The translations under genes were made by a program, and so were the position numbers. This document shows, piece after piece, positions 1-9,000 of a stretch of DNA of 20,674 nucleotides; position 1 is the stretch's first letter, and every line of letters begins with the position of its first letter. Under the pieces are notes generated by a model that searched no databases, was not told where the DNA came from, and saw nothing but the letters and a program-made list of their open reading frames with translations. The stretch lies in NCBI GenBank assembly GCA_003339415.1, contig PDHQ01000479.1, positions 1-20,674 of the forward strand, given 5' to 3'. Origin of the DNA: Ophiocordyceps camponoti-saundersi (nom. inval.). Lineage: Eukaryota; Ascomycota; Sordariomycetes; Hypocreales; Ophiocordycipitaceae.

Positions 1-132
1 TGCCTGCGTATTTTTTTATAAAAAATGTGCTGGCTGGCAGGGACGCTTGCGCCACCCTGCGCTATTTTGTAGCATAGCTACAAAATTTAGCTAGGGACGC
101 TTGCGCCACCCAGAGGGTGTGAAAAATCAGCT
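1..132 (+). repeat. Double-hairpin element copy
   Basis: Two GC-rich hairpins sit in tandem. The first has arms ATTTTGTAGC and GCTACAAAAT (64-87). The second has arms CACCC and GGTG around AGAG (106-118). GGGACGCTTGCGCCACCC flanks the first hairpin on both sides. It is the uninterrupted version of the copy at 2852-3000. Confidence 0.85.
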
Positions 133-627
133 GCCAAACTTTAAGTCGAGCTCTGCATAATTTTATCTTTTATTTATTCTCTAGCTCTAGCTCTACTCTA
201 GCTCTAGCAGAACGTATTTTTTTTTTAATTATTACATAATTAAAAAAAAAAATGCACGCACAAAAAAAATTAATAGAAATACATCGAGGTAGCTTTTAGC
301 AATACTCCTAGGGGAATAAAATTCCTCTGAGCTCTGAGGAATTTTATTGCTAAAGCAGGTAAGTTAATATAATTGGATACATAATAGTTAAATAGAAATA
401 AGTTCTACCAATTTCACTGTATGCTGGAAACTTCTAAAGCCTTAAGTACCAGATGGTAATAATTTTCGGGGATGAAACAATGAACAATCAGCAGGAAACC
501 AAAATAACAAGTCGTGTTATAAGTAGGATCCTCAGAGACTATGCGTGAAAAATTACTTTATTTGCATAATGATCAGCAGTAATTAAGATATAGTCCACAT
601 TGGTAAATCTAGTGATATATCAATCGG
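1..627 (+). mobile_element. atp6 group I intron (3' portion, 5' end outside window)
   Basis: The intron lies upstream of the atp6 exon that starts at 628. Its core occupies about 380-600. A P4/P5-like block is seen at 430-465 (GCTGGAAAC ... CCTTAAGTACC), and the paired P7 strands are clear: CTCAGAGACTA at 531-541 and AGATATAGTCC at 586-596. The 3' end is placed after G627 because group I introns end in G and the reading frame resumes with Pro-Tyr-Ser-Phe. No upstream atp6 exon was found in 1-380, so the 5' splice site lies outside the window. Bases 1-300 hold double-hairpin repeats and AT-rich filler. No endonuclease frame was seen. Confidence 0.75.
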
Positions 628-856
628 CCCTATAGTTTTGCATCAACAGGTCATTTTGCTTTAACCTTTGCTCTTAGTTTTACAATAGTTTTAGGGGCAA
701 CAATATTAGGATTTAAAAAACACGGTCTTACTTTATTTTCTCTTTTAGTACCAGCAGGTAGCCCGTTGGCACTGCTTCCTTTATTAATTATAATAGAGTT
801 TATTAGTTATATGACTAGATGTGTATCACTTGGTTTAAGACTAGGAGCTAACATAT
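628..856 (+). CDS. atp6: atp6 internal exon: ATP synthase F0 subunit a (partial)
   Basis: The gene encodes subunit a of mitochondrial ATP synthase, the inner-membrane stator that forms the proton half-channels against the c-ring. This exon gives about 76 residues from PYSFASTGH to SLGLRLGANI. It contains typical Atp6 blocks (GATILGFKKHG, LVPAGSPLALLP, EFISY) and the conserved Arg of GLRLGANI that is essential for proton transfer. The start at 628 assumes a codon split by the upstream intron (NNT then CCC TAT); the exact base could be off by one or two. The 5' splice after T856 splits a leucine codon, and the frame resumes at 4205 as (T)TA-GCA-GGA, giving ANI-L-AGHMLL. The N-terminal part of the gene is not in this window. 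Identity is very secure from sequence. Confidence 0.93.
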
Positions 857-1445
857 AAAAGTGAAAGTAGGTTTTCACTGAATGCGTTAAAGAATCTAAC
901 TCCGGGAAAACCCTAAAGCTTTAATAATTAAAGATAAGACAGAAACTTCTTATCTGGCCCGGCTAACTACTGAGGGTATAGTAATATGATTAAAGGTTCT
1001 AGTAATAGAAACGGGTAATTGCGGATCTAAGTCAGTTATATATAATAGTATAGCTGTAAAAGAGCAACGAGTAGACGATTCTTCAGTGTTTATTATACTG
1101 TAAGGTATACTCTTGTCGTCGGGAAACCCGGTTCTCGGTAGAAAATAAGTAAGCCGAGATTAAAGATGACACAATATCCTATCTTTATAATATTTTATAG
1201 CTTTGCAGTTTTTATTCCTTTCCTTAGCTTTGCGCCGCTTTACGGCGCCGCCTTTGCGCAGAAAATAAAATGCTTATATATTTTTTTTTAAGATAAAAAA
1301 ACAGCAACTAGGTACGCTTCGCTAGAAAAAAATAAAATTAAAATTAGCTATATTATTAATTATTCTTTAACTTATTAATATTAAAGTTGATCTTTAATAT
1401 AGCTTTAAAGAAAGGCTAAATTTAGTAGGATTGTTGCTTACATCT

Positions 1446-1513
1446 ATACCATACCATGCCATACCAGGGATTGGATTGGATTGTATTGGGTTGGGTTGGA
1501 TTGGATTGGATTG
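1446..1513 (+). repeat. Pentameric repeats: CCATA-type then GGATT/GGGTT-type
   Basis: About four CCATA/CCATG units at 1449-1466 run directly into about nine GGATT, GTATT or GGGTT units ending near 1513. The run lies inside the second atp6 intron and is strand-asymmetric (G and T on the + strand). It has a telomere-like composition, but it is internal and short. A small open frame through it is low complexity and not credible as a gene. Confidence 0.8.
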
Positions 1514-1879
1514 CACCTTTAAAGAAAGGATATAGTTGTGAACGATTTATTACTAATAAATTTCTAACAAAGTCTGTAATTTATCATATATTTAACTTAA
1601 ACAAGATAAGATCACGTTGCTTGTATTTTCCATCATTTAACAATAAATTTATATCAAGATCGCGAGGGCCAGAGCGCCAGAGCTAGGTCACAAAAAATGA
1701 CTGTTAGAGGATTTTTCACCAGGGGACTTGTATATTTTTATCGCACCCCTGCATATTTTTCTATCGCACCCTGCGCATTTTTGCAAAAATATGCAGGAAG
1801 GGGTATGATAGAAAAATGCGCTGTTAAGGGCGCACCGTGCACAAAAAAGATTGAATAAAATCCTCTATGTATTCTTCAG

Positions 1880-2160
1880 ATTTGATGGTATTTTCACATA
1901 TAAAGATAAACTAGCTATTCTTAATTATATTAAAGGTAAAGCGCTTCTACCACGATAACCCTAATAAATTAAATGGTAAAAAATATATAGGTAGCTCGGT
2001 CAACTTGAGACGAAGATTATTAGAGTACTATAATGTTAATAGGTTACTAAATGAAAAAAGTATACCTGTTTATATATCATTACTAAAAACACGGCTATAA
2101 AAGTTTTAGTTTTACTATATTATAATTTTGTGATATTGATAGCCTTATACCCTATAGTAG
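1880..2160 (+). pseudogene. GIY-YIG homing endonuclease, N-terminal remnant
   Basis: GIY-YIG enzymes are intron-encoded endonucleases that spread introns. The clearest frame is 1957-2097, reading NPNKLNGKKYIGSSVNLRRR and continuing through LLEYY. This matches the family's YIG half, the conserved serine pair and the catalytic-helix arginines. The preceding GIY half lies in another frame (1880-1950) and is degraded. A frameshift and stop at 2098 separate it from the next block (2099-2150, a weak FSFTILEFCDID-like reading). The sequence then collapses into hairpin repeats at about 2165. The matching C-terminal half is found at 3480-3735, so the gene has been split by about 1.3 kb of foreign sequence. 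It is non-functional as read. Confidence 0.72.
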
Positions 2161-3060
2161 AGCTAGAGGATTTTATATATATATATAACAGCTGCGGCGC
2201 ATGCTAAATTTCTATGCATGCATAAAATTGCGCAGCTAGAGCATATTTTTATCCGGACGGCTATGCCTATATTTTTATACCCCTAGCAGTATGATAAAAA
2301 TAAGCGCCTGCTCTGCCACCCTATTCCTGCTTCGCTGGCCGCATGCAGGAATAGGGTGTGGAATAAAATTCCAGCGCAGAGCTCAGCACTGATAAAAATA
2401 GCCAGGAATTATTATTGTATGCTTTATTTTGCCAGCGTAGCACATTTTCCTGCAGCTCCGCTAAATTTTTAGCGCAGAGCTCAGCAGCAGCTCCGCTAAA
2501 TTTTTAGCGCAGAGCTGCGAGAAAATAGGCAAAATTTAGCCGCAGCTGCGGCTCTACAAAAATTTAGCTAAATTTTGGCAGCCCCAGCCCCAGCCCTAGC
2601 CCCAGCCCAGCCCCAGCCCCAGCGCATTTTTCTATCTACTAGCTTGCGCATCCACACCCCTAGCTTGCCTGCTCTGCGCATTTTCCTACTAATAGGAATA
2701 AAATTCCAGCGCATTTTTGTGCAGCTCTAGCTCTACAGAAGCCGCTAGGAATAAAATTGCTAGTAGCGCAAAATTTTTGTAGAGCTGCTAGCATATTTTC
2801 CTGCACATTTTTTATAAAAAAATACGCAGGAAAATAAGCGCCACCGTGCCAGCCTGCGTATTTTTTTATAAAAAATGTGCTGGCTGGCTGGGAATTTTAT
2901 TCCTGGCAGGGACGCTTGCGCCACCCTGCGCTATTTTGTAGCATAGCTACAAAATTTAGCTAGGGACGCTTGCGCCACCCAGAGGGTGTGAAAAATGCGC
3001 TGGCTAGAAAAATATGCGGCTAGCTTGCGCAGCCCCAAGAGACATATATAGAATAACAAT
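2160..3060 (+). repeat. Hairpin-repeat cluster inside atp6 intron
   Basis: This 900-nt block has no convincing gene. It holds a GC-rich hairpin at 2190-2240, a run of CCCCAG-type hexamers at 2580-2625, repeated AGCTCCGCTAAATTTTTAGCGCAGAGCT palindrome halves near 2452-2520, and a full double-hairpin copy at 2852-3000. Many units are bounded by CATATTTT, AAAATATG or similar tails. It separates the N- and C-terminal halves of the GIY-YIG remnant. Confidence 0.75.
2852..3000 (+). repeat. Double-hairpin element copy with a nested palindrome
   Basis: The copy at window positions 1-130 recurs here nearly identically. It includes the GCCTGCGTA...TGTGCTGGCTGG leader, the hairpin with arms ATTTTGTAGC/GCTACAAAAT and the CACCC-AGAG-GGTG hairpin. 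The difference is an extra 19-nt palindrome at 2889-2907 (TGGGAATTTTATTCCTGGC) between GGCTGGC and AGGGACG. Confidence 0.88.
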
Positions 3061-3410
3061 TCCTCTAGCTCTACTCTAGCAATTAGTGTTTTCAATAAAT
3101 AAAGATATCCGGGATAAAGAGCTGATGGAAAGTTTAATTTCATACTCAGGATGTGTTACTTACCGTGCTCGTGTTAATTAAGATCACGTAGAATTAAGAG
3201 TCACAAAATCAGAATACTTGACAGGTATAATTATATCATTTTTTAATAAATATCCTATTCTCGGTGCCAAAGCTTTATATTTTACATAGCTCTAGCTCTA
3301 CTGATGCGAAGCATCAGATATAGTTAAAGATAAGTATCATCTTTCCACTTAAAAAGATTAGTCAAATTAAAGCGGCGCTTCGCTTGAATAAGGGAAGACA
3401 ATAAGTCTCA
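3060..3410 (+). pseudogene. LAGLIDADG homing endonuclease, C-terminal remnant
   Basis: The frame from 3191 reads LRVTKSEYLTGIIISFFNKY followed by PILGAKALYF. This is the characteristic end of the second LAGLIDADG domain in fungal intron endonucleases (FSDI-x-IIPFFxKYPIxGxKxLDF). After an intervening AGCTCTA stretch and a hairpin at 3300-3314, the closing block reads DIVKDKYHLS, then in another frame LKKISQIKAALRLNKG, which matches the family's usual KNKxHLT...IKAxLNxG end. No LAGLIDADG motif survives nearby, so only the tail remains. It lies between the two halves of the GIY-YIG gene, which suggests a nested insertion. Confidence 0.7.
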
Positions 3411-3479
3411 TGGTAATTAACTAATAAGGTATTAGTATTGGCAAGGTGGACTCTTTTAGTCGGTTAACGCACTATAAAG

Positions 3480-3735
3480 GTGTATTATCAAGCTAGATTT
3501 AGTTAAACGTAACTGTAAAGCTGTAGAAGTTACTATTATTCATACAAATAAAGTAACTAAATATTCTTCGGTTAGTTCAGCAAGTGTAGCAGCAGGAATT
3601 TAATTCCTGCTGCTGCAGGTATATCTTCGGCTAGTATTTCTACTTATTTAAGTAGGAAACGTACTACTCAATATAGAGATATATACCTTTTTAAATTAAT
3701 TTATGTTATCTAGTTTGAGTAAAAGTGTTAAGGCT
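3480..3735 (+). pseudogene. GIY-YIG endonuclease C-terminal (NUMOD-like) remnant, split by a palindrome
   Basis: The frame at about 3517-3590 reads KAVEVTIIHTNKVTKYSSVS and resumes at about 3617 as GISSASISTYLSRKRTTQYR. This resembles the DNA-binding repeat region found at the C-terminus of GIY-YIG intron endonucleases (V-x-V-x-D-x-x-T-x-x-x-x-x-Y-S-S-x-x-A-A-A). A 27-nt palindrome at 3588-3614 (arms AGCAGCAGGAATT and AATTCCTGCTGCT) interrupts the two pieces, introducing a TAA and a frameshift. Removing about 26 nt restores the reading. It is the probable partner of the N-terminal remnant at 1880-2160. Confidence 0.65.
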
Positions 3736-4004
3736 GGGGTTAGTATATTATTTGCAGAGCTACTGGTTATCGCGACTTCGTCCTAGTTTATCTTTATACT
3801 TTAAATAAAATAGGCAGGCTAGCGAAGCTAGCCCTTTTCTTTTAAGGGTTTATGAATATTTAAACTAGGCTAGCCTGCCTGCTTCGCCGGGAATTTTATT
3901 CCTGCATATTTTTGCAAAAATGCGCGCGCTGCGCATATTTTTCTAGCTCTAGCAAAGCAAGGAATAAAATTCCTAGTAGCGCTAAATTTTTAGCGTGAAG
4001 GCAG

Positions 4005-4136
4005 GAATTTTATGAATTTTTTATAATTATTATATAATTGTTTTTTTTTCTAGCATAGCTACCCAGAGGGACGCTTGCGCAGAAAATATGCTAGAAAAAA
4101 ATTTATAAAAAATACGTTTTATAGCTGCGCATATAT
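4005..4136 (+). repeat. AT-rich hairpin and short GC element before atp6 last exon
   Basis: The stretch GAATTTTTTATAATTATTATATAATT (4015-4040) belongs to an AT-rich family also seen at 6808, 16190 and 16725. CATAGCTACCCAGAGGGACG (from about 4054), continuing through CTTGCGCAGAAAATATGCTAG, is repeated exactly near 8834. Both are repeat debris in the 3' part of the atp6 intron. Confidence 0.65.
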
Positions 4137-4204
4137 ATAAAGTAAAACTCCTGCGCGGCTATTCTTAATCATATAAAAATTAAAAGATAAATTTGTGTAC
4201 CGAG

Positions 4205-4410
4205 TAGCAGGACACATGTTATTAAGTATTTTAAGTGGTTTCACATATCAGATATTATCTTCTGGTTTAGTTTTCTTTATTATAGGTTTAATCCCATTAG
4301 GCCTTATAATAGCCTTATCTGGGTTGGAATTAGCTATAGCAATAATTCAGGCTCAAGTTTTCGTAGTCTTATCTTCTTCTTATATAAAAGACGGGTTAGA
4401 TTTACATTAA
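4205..4410 (+). CDS. atp6: atp6 last exon: ATP synthase F0 subunit a, C-terminus
   Basis: This exon encodes the final 68 residues after the split leucine codon, from AGHMLLSILSGFTYQILSSG to FVVLSSSYIKDGLDLH, ending in TAA at 4408-4410. It covers the last two transmembrane helices, including the conserved GLELAIAIIQAQVF helix with the Glu and Gln of the proton path. The first base is T4205, preceded by the intron's terminal G4204. Ending in GLDLH is normal for fungal Atp6. An apparent start codon at 4195 (GTG) lies in the intron and is not a real start. Confidence 0.95.
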
Positions 4411-5534
4411 TTTTATTTTATTTTATTTTCCCGCATGCACAGAGAGGTGGACTCTACTGCTACTCATAGAGAGAACTGAGCTCTACTACTGCTCATAGAG
4501 AAAGCTGAGTTCTCTCTACTGCTACTCACTCAGTAGTATAGAGCTCTAGTAGTAGAGGAATAAAATTCTTCAGTAACTCTCTCTATATAGCTCTAGATCT
4601 ACTAATTTAATAGGCTCCTAGAATTTATAGCTAAGCCGCAGCTCTACAAATTTTTAGCGGCCAGCGAAGCAGGCTATTATATGTATACATATAACCCTAT
4701 AGTTTTATTTAGCATTTAGTTTTTTTTTAGTAGAGGGTAAAGCTCGGTACATTTTTCTAGCTCTAGCTACGCAGCTTCGCAGCACAGGGCGGGAGGTTTA
4801 TGTATATGAATTTTTTTATCATTTTTCTTTTTTTTGTTATTTTTTTTTATATATATAAAAAAAAAATTAGTTTTTTATTTTAATTGTTATTAAAATAAAA
4901 AACTTATTAATGCCTGCCAGCATATTTTTCACACCCTGCGCTATTTTGTAGCATAGCTACAAAATTTAGCTAGGGACGCTTGCGCCACCCAGAGGGTGTG
5001 AAAAATGCGCGCAGTAGAGCTGCTGGCTGGCGTGAAAAATAATTTATTTGATATATCTACGCATATTTTCGTGCCAGCCAGCCTGCCTATTAATAAAAAA
5101 AATACGTTTTTTTGTAGCAGAGCTAGAGCTACTAATTTTTTCTTTTTATACGCTGAGCTGCTGAGCTGCTGAGCTGCTGAGCTGCGCTAATAATTTTAGG
5201 CTTTAGCACAGTATAAAAAACCTCCTATACAGAAAAAATTCCTATATAAATAAAACAGCAGGAATTTAATTCCTGCTGCTCTGCGCCGCGCATATTTTTG
5301 TAGCTCGGCTAGAGCTAGAGCGTAGCGTATAAAAAGTAAGATAAATCACGGCATAAAAATTTTTTATGAGAAAATTTTTTAGCCGCTATGCTAAAAATAA
5401 AATTCCTTTATTTACTAAAATTTCCTCTTCTACTTAGGATTAACCGTATAATTAAGTAGCGCAAGAGGAATTTCCTAGTTCTATAAAATTCTAGTTTTCT
5501 AGACTAGAAGAAAATTAAGTATAGGCTTTTATTT
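4411..5534 (+). repeat. Repeat-rich spacer after atp6
   Basis: No gene was found. Positions 4440-4560 contain imperfect 36-40-nt repeats built on CTCTACTGCTACTCATAGAG. A double-hairpin copy lies at 4922-5010. A run of GAGCTGCT 9-mers occupies 5155-5186. The palindrome AGCAGGAATTTAATTCCTGCT at 5257-5277 has the same core as the one that breaks the GIY-YIG remnant at 3588. No terminator or promoter is claimed. Confidence 0.7.
4922..5010 (+). repeat. Double-hairpin element copy
   Basis: The copy runs from ATATTTTTCACACCCTGCGC through the ATTTTGTAGC/GCTACAAAAT hairpin and the CACCC-AGAG-GGTG hairpin to GTGAAAAATGCGC. Its core is identical to that of the copies at 1-132 and 2852-3000, but the upstream leader differs. 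Confidence 0.85.
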
Positions 5535-5678
5535 ATGATAGAAAAAAATTCATATAAAATAGCTCTAGCTCTATTCTATGCTGCAAATTTTCTAGAGTTC
5601 TTTGCTCTAGGTTCTATGCTAATAGCAATAGGATCTTTAAACATAGATAAATTTGTTCATTGATTATATAATGCCTAA
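5535..5678 (+). CDS. Possible 47-residue hydrophobic ORF (uncertain)
   Basis: ATG to TAA gives 47 residues when TGA is read as Trp (one in-frame TGA at 5661). The middle is hydrophobic (ALALFYAANFLEFFALGSML) and could span a membrane once. The end, SLNIDKFVHWLYNA, has a normal composition. I do not recognise it: it does not look like atp8, atp9 or nad4L. Part of it overlaps AGCTCTAGCTCTA repeat-type sequence, which argues for chance. It lies 43 nt before tRNA-Arg on the same strand. Treat it as a candidate only. Confidence 0.25.
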
Positions 5679-5721
5679 TATATGTTGGATATAAATAAAT
5701 ATTATATTTAATCCAATAAAG

Positions 5722-5790
5722 GGGTATTAGTTTAATGGTAAAACTTGATGCTACGGCCATCACGATTGCAGTTCAAATCTACAATACCCT
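5722..5790 (+). tRNA. trnR(acg): tRNA-Arg (anticodon ACG)
   Basis: Acceptor arms GGGTATT (5722-5728) and AATACCC (5783-5789) pair fully. The anticodon stem TGATG/CATCA encloses the loop CTACGGC, giving anticodon ACG for CGN arginine codons. The T arm TGCAG-TTCAAAT-CTACA has one C-A mismatch. The D arm is short but carries the usual AATGGTA loop. CCA is not encoded. The discriminator base is T5790, an uncommon choice. Confidence 0.9.
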
Positions 5791-5791
5791 T

Positions 5792-6054
5792 AGTCATTTA
5801 ACTAATAACTTTTTTTAGCAAAGCGTGCAGCTAAAGTAAAGGTGTAGCGCTACTAGGAATTTTATTGGTCTAGCTTAATATTCTTGTGCACAATATTTAG
5901 CGAAATACGTATTTCGCTAAATATTGTAGCTCCAGCACAATAAAATTCCTACATAAAGTAACTTTTTTATGACTGCTACTCCTACTGCTACTGCTACTCC
6001 TAGGAGACGTAAAAAAAAGTAATTAACTAATTAATTTTTATTAGTTAAATGACT
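5792..6054 (+). repeat. 17-bp inverted repeat enclosing a 229-nt loop after tRNA-Arg
   Basis: AGTCATTTAACTAATAA at 5792-5808 is the exact reverse complement of 6038-6054. It begins one base after the tRNA discriminator. The loop contains the 38-nt palindrome at 5890-5927 and CTGCTACTC repeats at about 5970-6003. Confidence 0.85.
5890..5927 (+). repeat. 38-nt perfect palindrome
   Basis: The left arm ACAATATTTAGCGAAATAC is followed with no spacer by its exact complement GTATTTCGCTAAATATTGT. It lies inside the larger inverted repeat at 5792-6054 and could extrude as a cruciform. No homologous gene sequence is present. Confidence 0.92.
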
Positions 6055-9000
6055 TACTATATGTATGTAAGTATATAGTACAATTTTTCGAATCATTTGG
6101 TAATATGAATGAATAAAAAAAAAATGGATTTAATTTAGTGCTTTTTTAATAGAAATCTTGGGGTTCGTATTTAACAGAAAAAATATTACATAAATGTTGC
6201 TTATTTCTATTAAAATAATGCTATTATCTATATATAACGTTCCTAATACTGGCATGTTCTATTACTAGAGGGCGGCAGGACCTGCATATTTTTCACGCCC
6301 CGAAGGGGCGCTACCAGCCCTGCACTGCTCCGCATATTTTTCACGCCCCGAAGGGGCGCTACTAGCTTGCGCCACCCAGAGGGTGTGAAAAATGCTTGCT
6401 TTGCTAGAAAAATATGCTGGTCGGAATTTTAATTTTAAACCTAGAGCAGCTTAGGGCAAGTTTGGTTTATGAATTTTTTCTATGCGCTAGCGAGATATAT
6501 ATAGAATAAAAATTAACGGCGCTAAATTTTGGAGCTATTTTTTATTTTTTTTTTATATATTAAAAAAATTAGTTTTTTACTTTAATTCTTATTAATATTC
6601 ACGCTAATATTATTAGGCTTTGCCTAATTGCACGCACACATAAAAATAAAAAAACCTGCTTCGCTGGCAAATTTTTCTATCATAGATAGAAAAATACGCA
6701 TAAAAAATCATATTGAAAAAACCCCAAAATTCCCAGACCTAGGGGGTGTCAATCAGCTCTAGGAATTACCGGGTTACTTTACATATAAAGTAAGGCTTCA
6801 TTCGAATTTTTTTATAATTATTATATAATTCATAAAATCCGCGCTTCACTATTTACCTTAAATTTTGTTTTTATATTTATCTACGCACACTCCGTAGAGC
6901 TAGCGCAAAAAATAGCTCTATCGTAAAGCTAGAGCTATTTTTAGGCGCAGAGCTCTACAGCTCTACAAAAAATCTTTCTTGGCGCAGCTCGCCTTCGCCC
7001 GGAAATTCCTATAGCTGGCAGCTTTAGCTCCACAGGGAGCTGTCGCGTCGCCGGGTTTTTATTAAAAAAATGGGTTTTACTAGAGCAGGAGTTTTACTTT
7101 ATATAATATATATATATAAAGTAAAACGGATTTTTTATAATTAATATAAATTATAAAAAATTCATAAAATTCCTCTCTGCAACTGTAGAGATAACTGACC
7201 TGCTGCTGAGGGATTTGATCCGGCCCGCTAAATTCCTTATCTCTGCTAAGGTAAAATACCTGACGGATTTTATGCGTGCTAGAACCCAAAAATTATTCGC
7301 GTAAAACAGATAAATTTTAAAAATTACCCGCGTATTTTCCAACTGCAACACAGTTGGAAAAATGTGCAGGTAGCCTAGGCTACTAACAATTAATAGAATA
7401 AAAAAAAAAAGAATAAGTGGGAGTAAATAGTATCAAGGAAAATTATTGACACTTAAATTTACCTTTTTAGGGGATAATTAAATTTATAAAGGTTAGATAG
7501 AAATTAATATAACAGCTGCTTGCTTGGTGGGGAATTTTAGTAGGAAATAAAATTCCTCCGCTAGCGCTAGAGTAGAGCTAGAGCTACAGTAGAGCTGTTG
7601 AGGAATAAAATTCCGGCTAGTCTAGCTCTACAAAAAAAAATCTGGTTTTACACGTGGTAGCGGCTCTGTAAATTTTATTACCCGGCTAAGCCGTCCTACT
7701 CACTCTACTATCAATTAATTATATATTTAAATTAAAAATTATTAATTAATTACTTAAAGCAAGCAGTGGATAGTTTATTATCCCAACTGTTTTATTTTGG
7801 TTTTTTATTAGGCAACAAAATCGCGCTAGAAGTCTAGATTCATACCCAGACGTCAGCGATTTTCTATTTATTTTCGTATAGACTATCTATCCTAGTAGGG
7901 ATATGGTCACATAGCTTAGCTTATGTATGAATTTTATTCAGTAGAGCTATAGAGGAGGGCTTTGCCGCCTAGGGGGCGTAGCCCCCTAGAGCTAGAGGAG
8001 GAATTTTATTCCTGCTGAGTACAGCTTAATTTTATTCAGCAGAAAGTTCTAACTCTAGTAGTATAGGCTTTTATTTACTTTTTAGCTATAAAAAAAAATA
8101 ACTAAAACCTCTAGCCTAGCTCTAGGGGGGGGGGGAGCAGTAGAGCTCGGTACATTTTTCTAGCTCGGCTAGAGTAGAGGGTTATATATAAATATATATA
8201 ACAGCTCCGCATGCTTGAATTTCTATGCTAGCATGAAATTCATCGAAGCGGAGCTACCTTAACTTTTTTTAATCTAAAAAAAATTTATAGAGCTATAGGC
8301 GCAGAGCGCAGAGCTGTTCAAAAAAATCTACCTTAAAAATACGAGGCAACTCGGCTTCGCAGCGCAGCAGGAGATTCCCCTCTCTCTACTATAAAATATA
8401 TATATAAAATAATTTATTTTTCACGCATACATTAGGGTGGAGCGCTATAAGTCTCCTTACCACTCCTAAAAATTGGTAAAATACTAGGGTCTCGGCTCTC
8501 GGTTCTCGACTCTCGGACTGTGTTTTAATGTATATCTACATATGCTAAGTATATACAGAGCAGAGTTATAGCAGCTAGAGCAACTAACGATAGAGAGCTG
8601 CATAAGAGAGCTGAACAGCTTAGGAATTTTATCCATATAGCTCTACTACTAGAGCTATAGCTCTAGTACTGAAGAAAGAAAGAAATAAAATAAAAACTTC
8701 TAGCGACTAGCGAAGCGCATATTTTAGGGGGTATGATAAAAATAAGCGCCTGCTCTGCCACCCTAGCTTCGCTGCCAGCGCAGCGCATATTTTTCTGCGC
8801 TGATTTTCCTATTTTCCTACCGTTAGTAGGAAAATGTGCATAGCTACCCAGAGGGACGCTTGCGCAGAAAATATGCTAGTAGCGCCCCTTCGGGGCGTGA
8901 AAAATATGCAGGCTAGGGGGCGAAGCCGCGCAGCGAAAATATATGAAAAACTGTAAAAAATAAAATGTAAGTTAGGGGGGGGGGGGCTGTAGGGACTTCG

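Larger units (their letters stand above)
857..4204 (+). mobile_element. atp6 group I intron loaded with dead endonuclease genes and hairpins
   Basis: The boundaries follow from the atp6 frame: the exon ends in T856, the intron ends in G4204, and joining them restores an unbroken Atp6 sequence. The stretch 857-1080 looks like a group I core. It includes a block (GCGGATCTAAGTCAG near 1022 and AAAGAGCAACGAGTAGACG near 1058) that recurs almost unchanged in the rns group I intron near 13635-13684, so the two introns share ancestry. At 3348 nt it is very long. The extra length comes from a broken GIY-YIG gene, a LAGLIDADG fragment, pentamer repeats and at least one full 130-150-nt double-hairpin copy. 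The class is inferred from exon-end chemistry and the shared leader, not from a full fold. Confidence 0.75.

Noticed and set aside
1456..1686. Open frame of 76 codons
   Set aside because: It begins in the pentamer repeat and shows no family similarity.
7080..7351. Two overlapping minus-strand open frames
   Set aside because: They are short, overlap each other in different frames, cross AT-rich repeats and show no recognisable motif.
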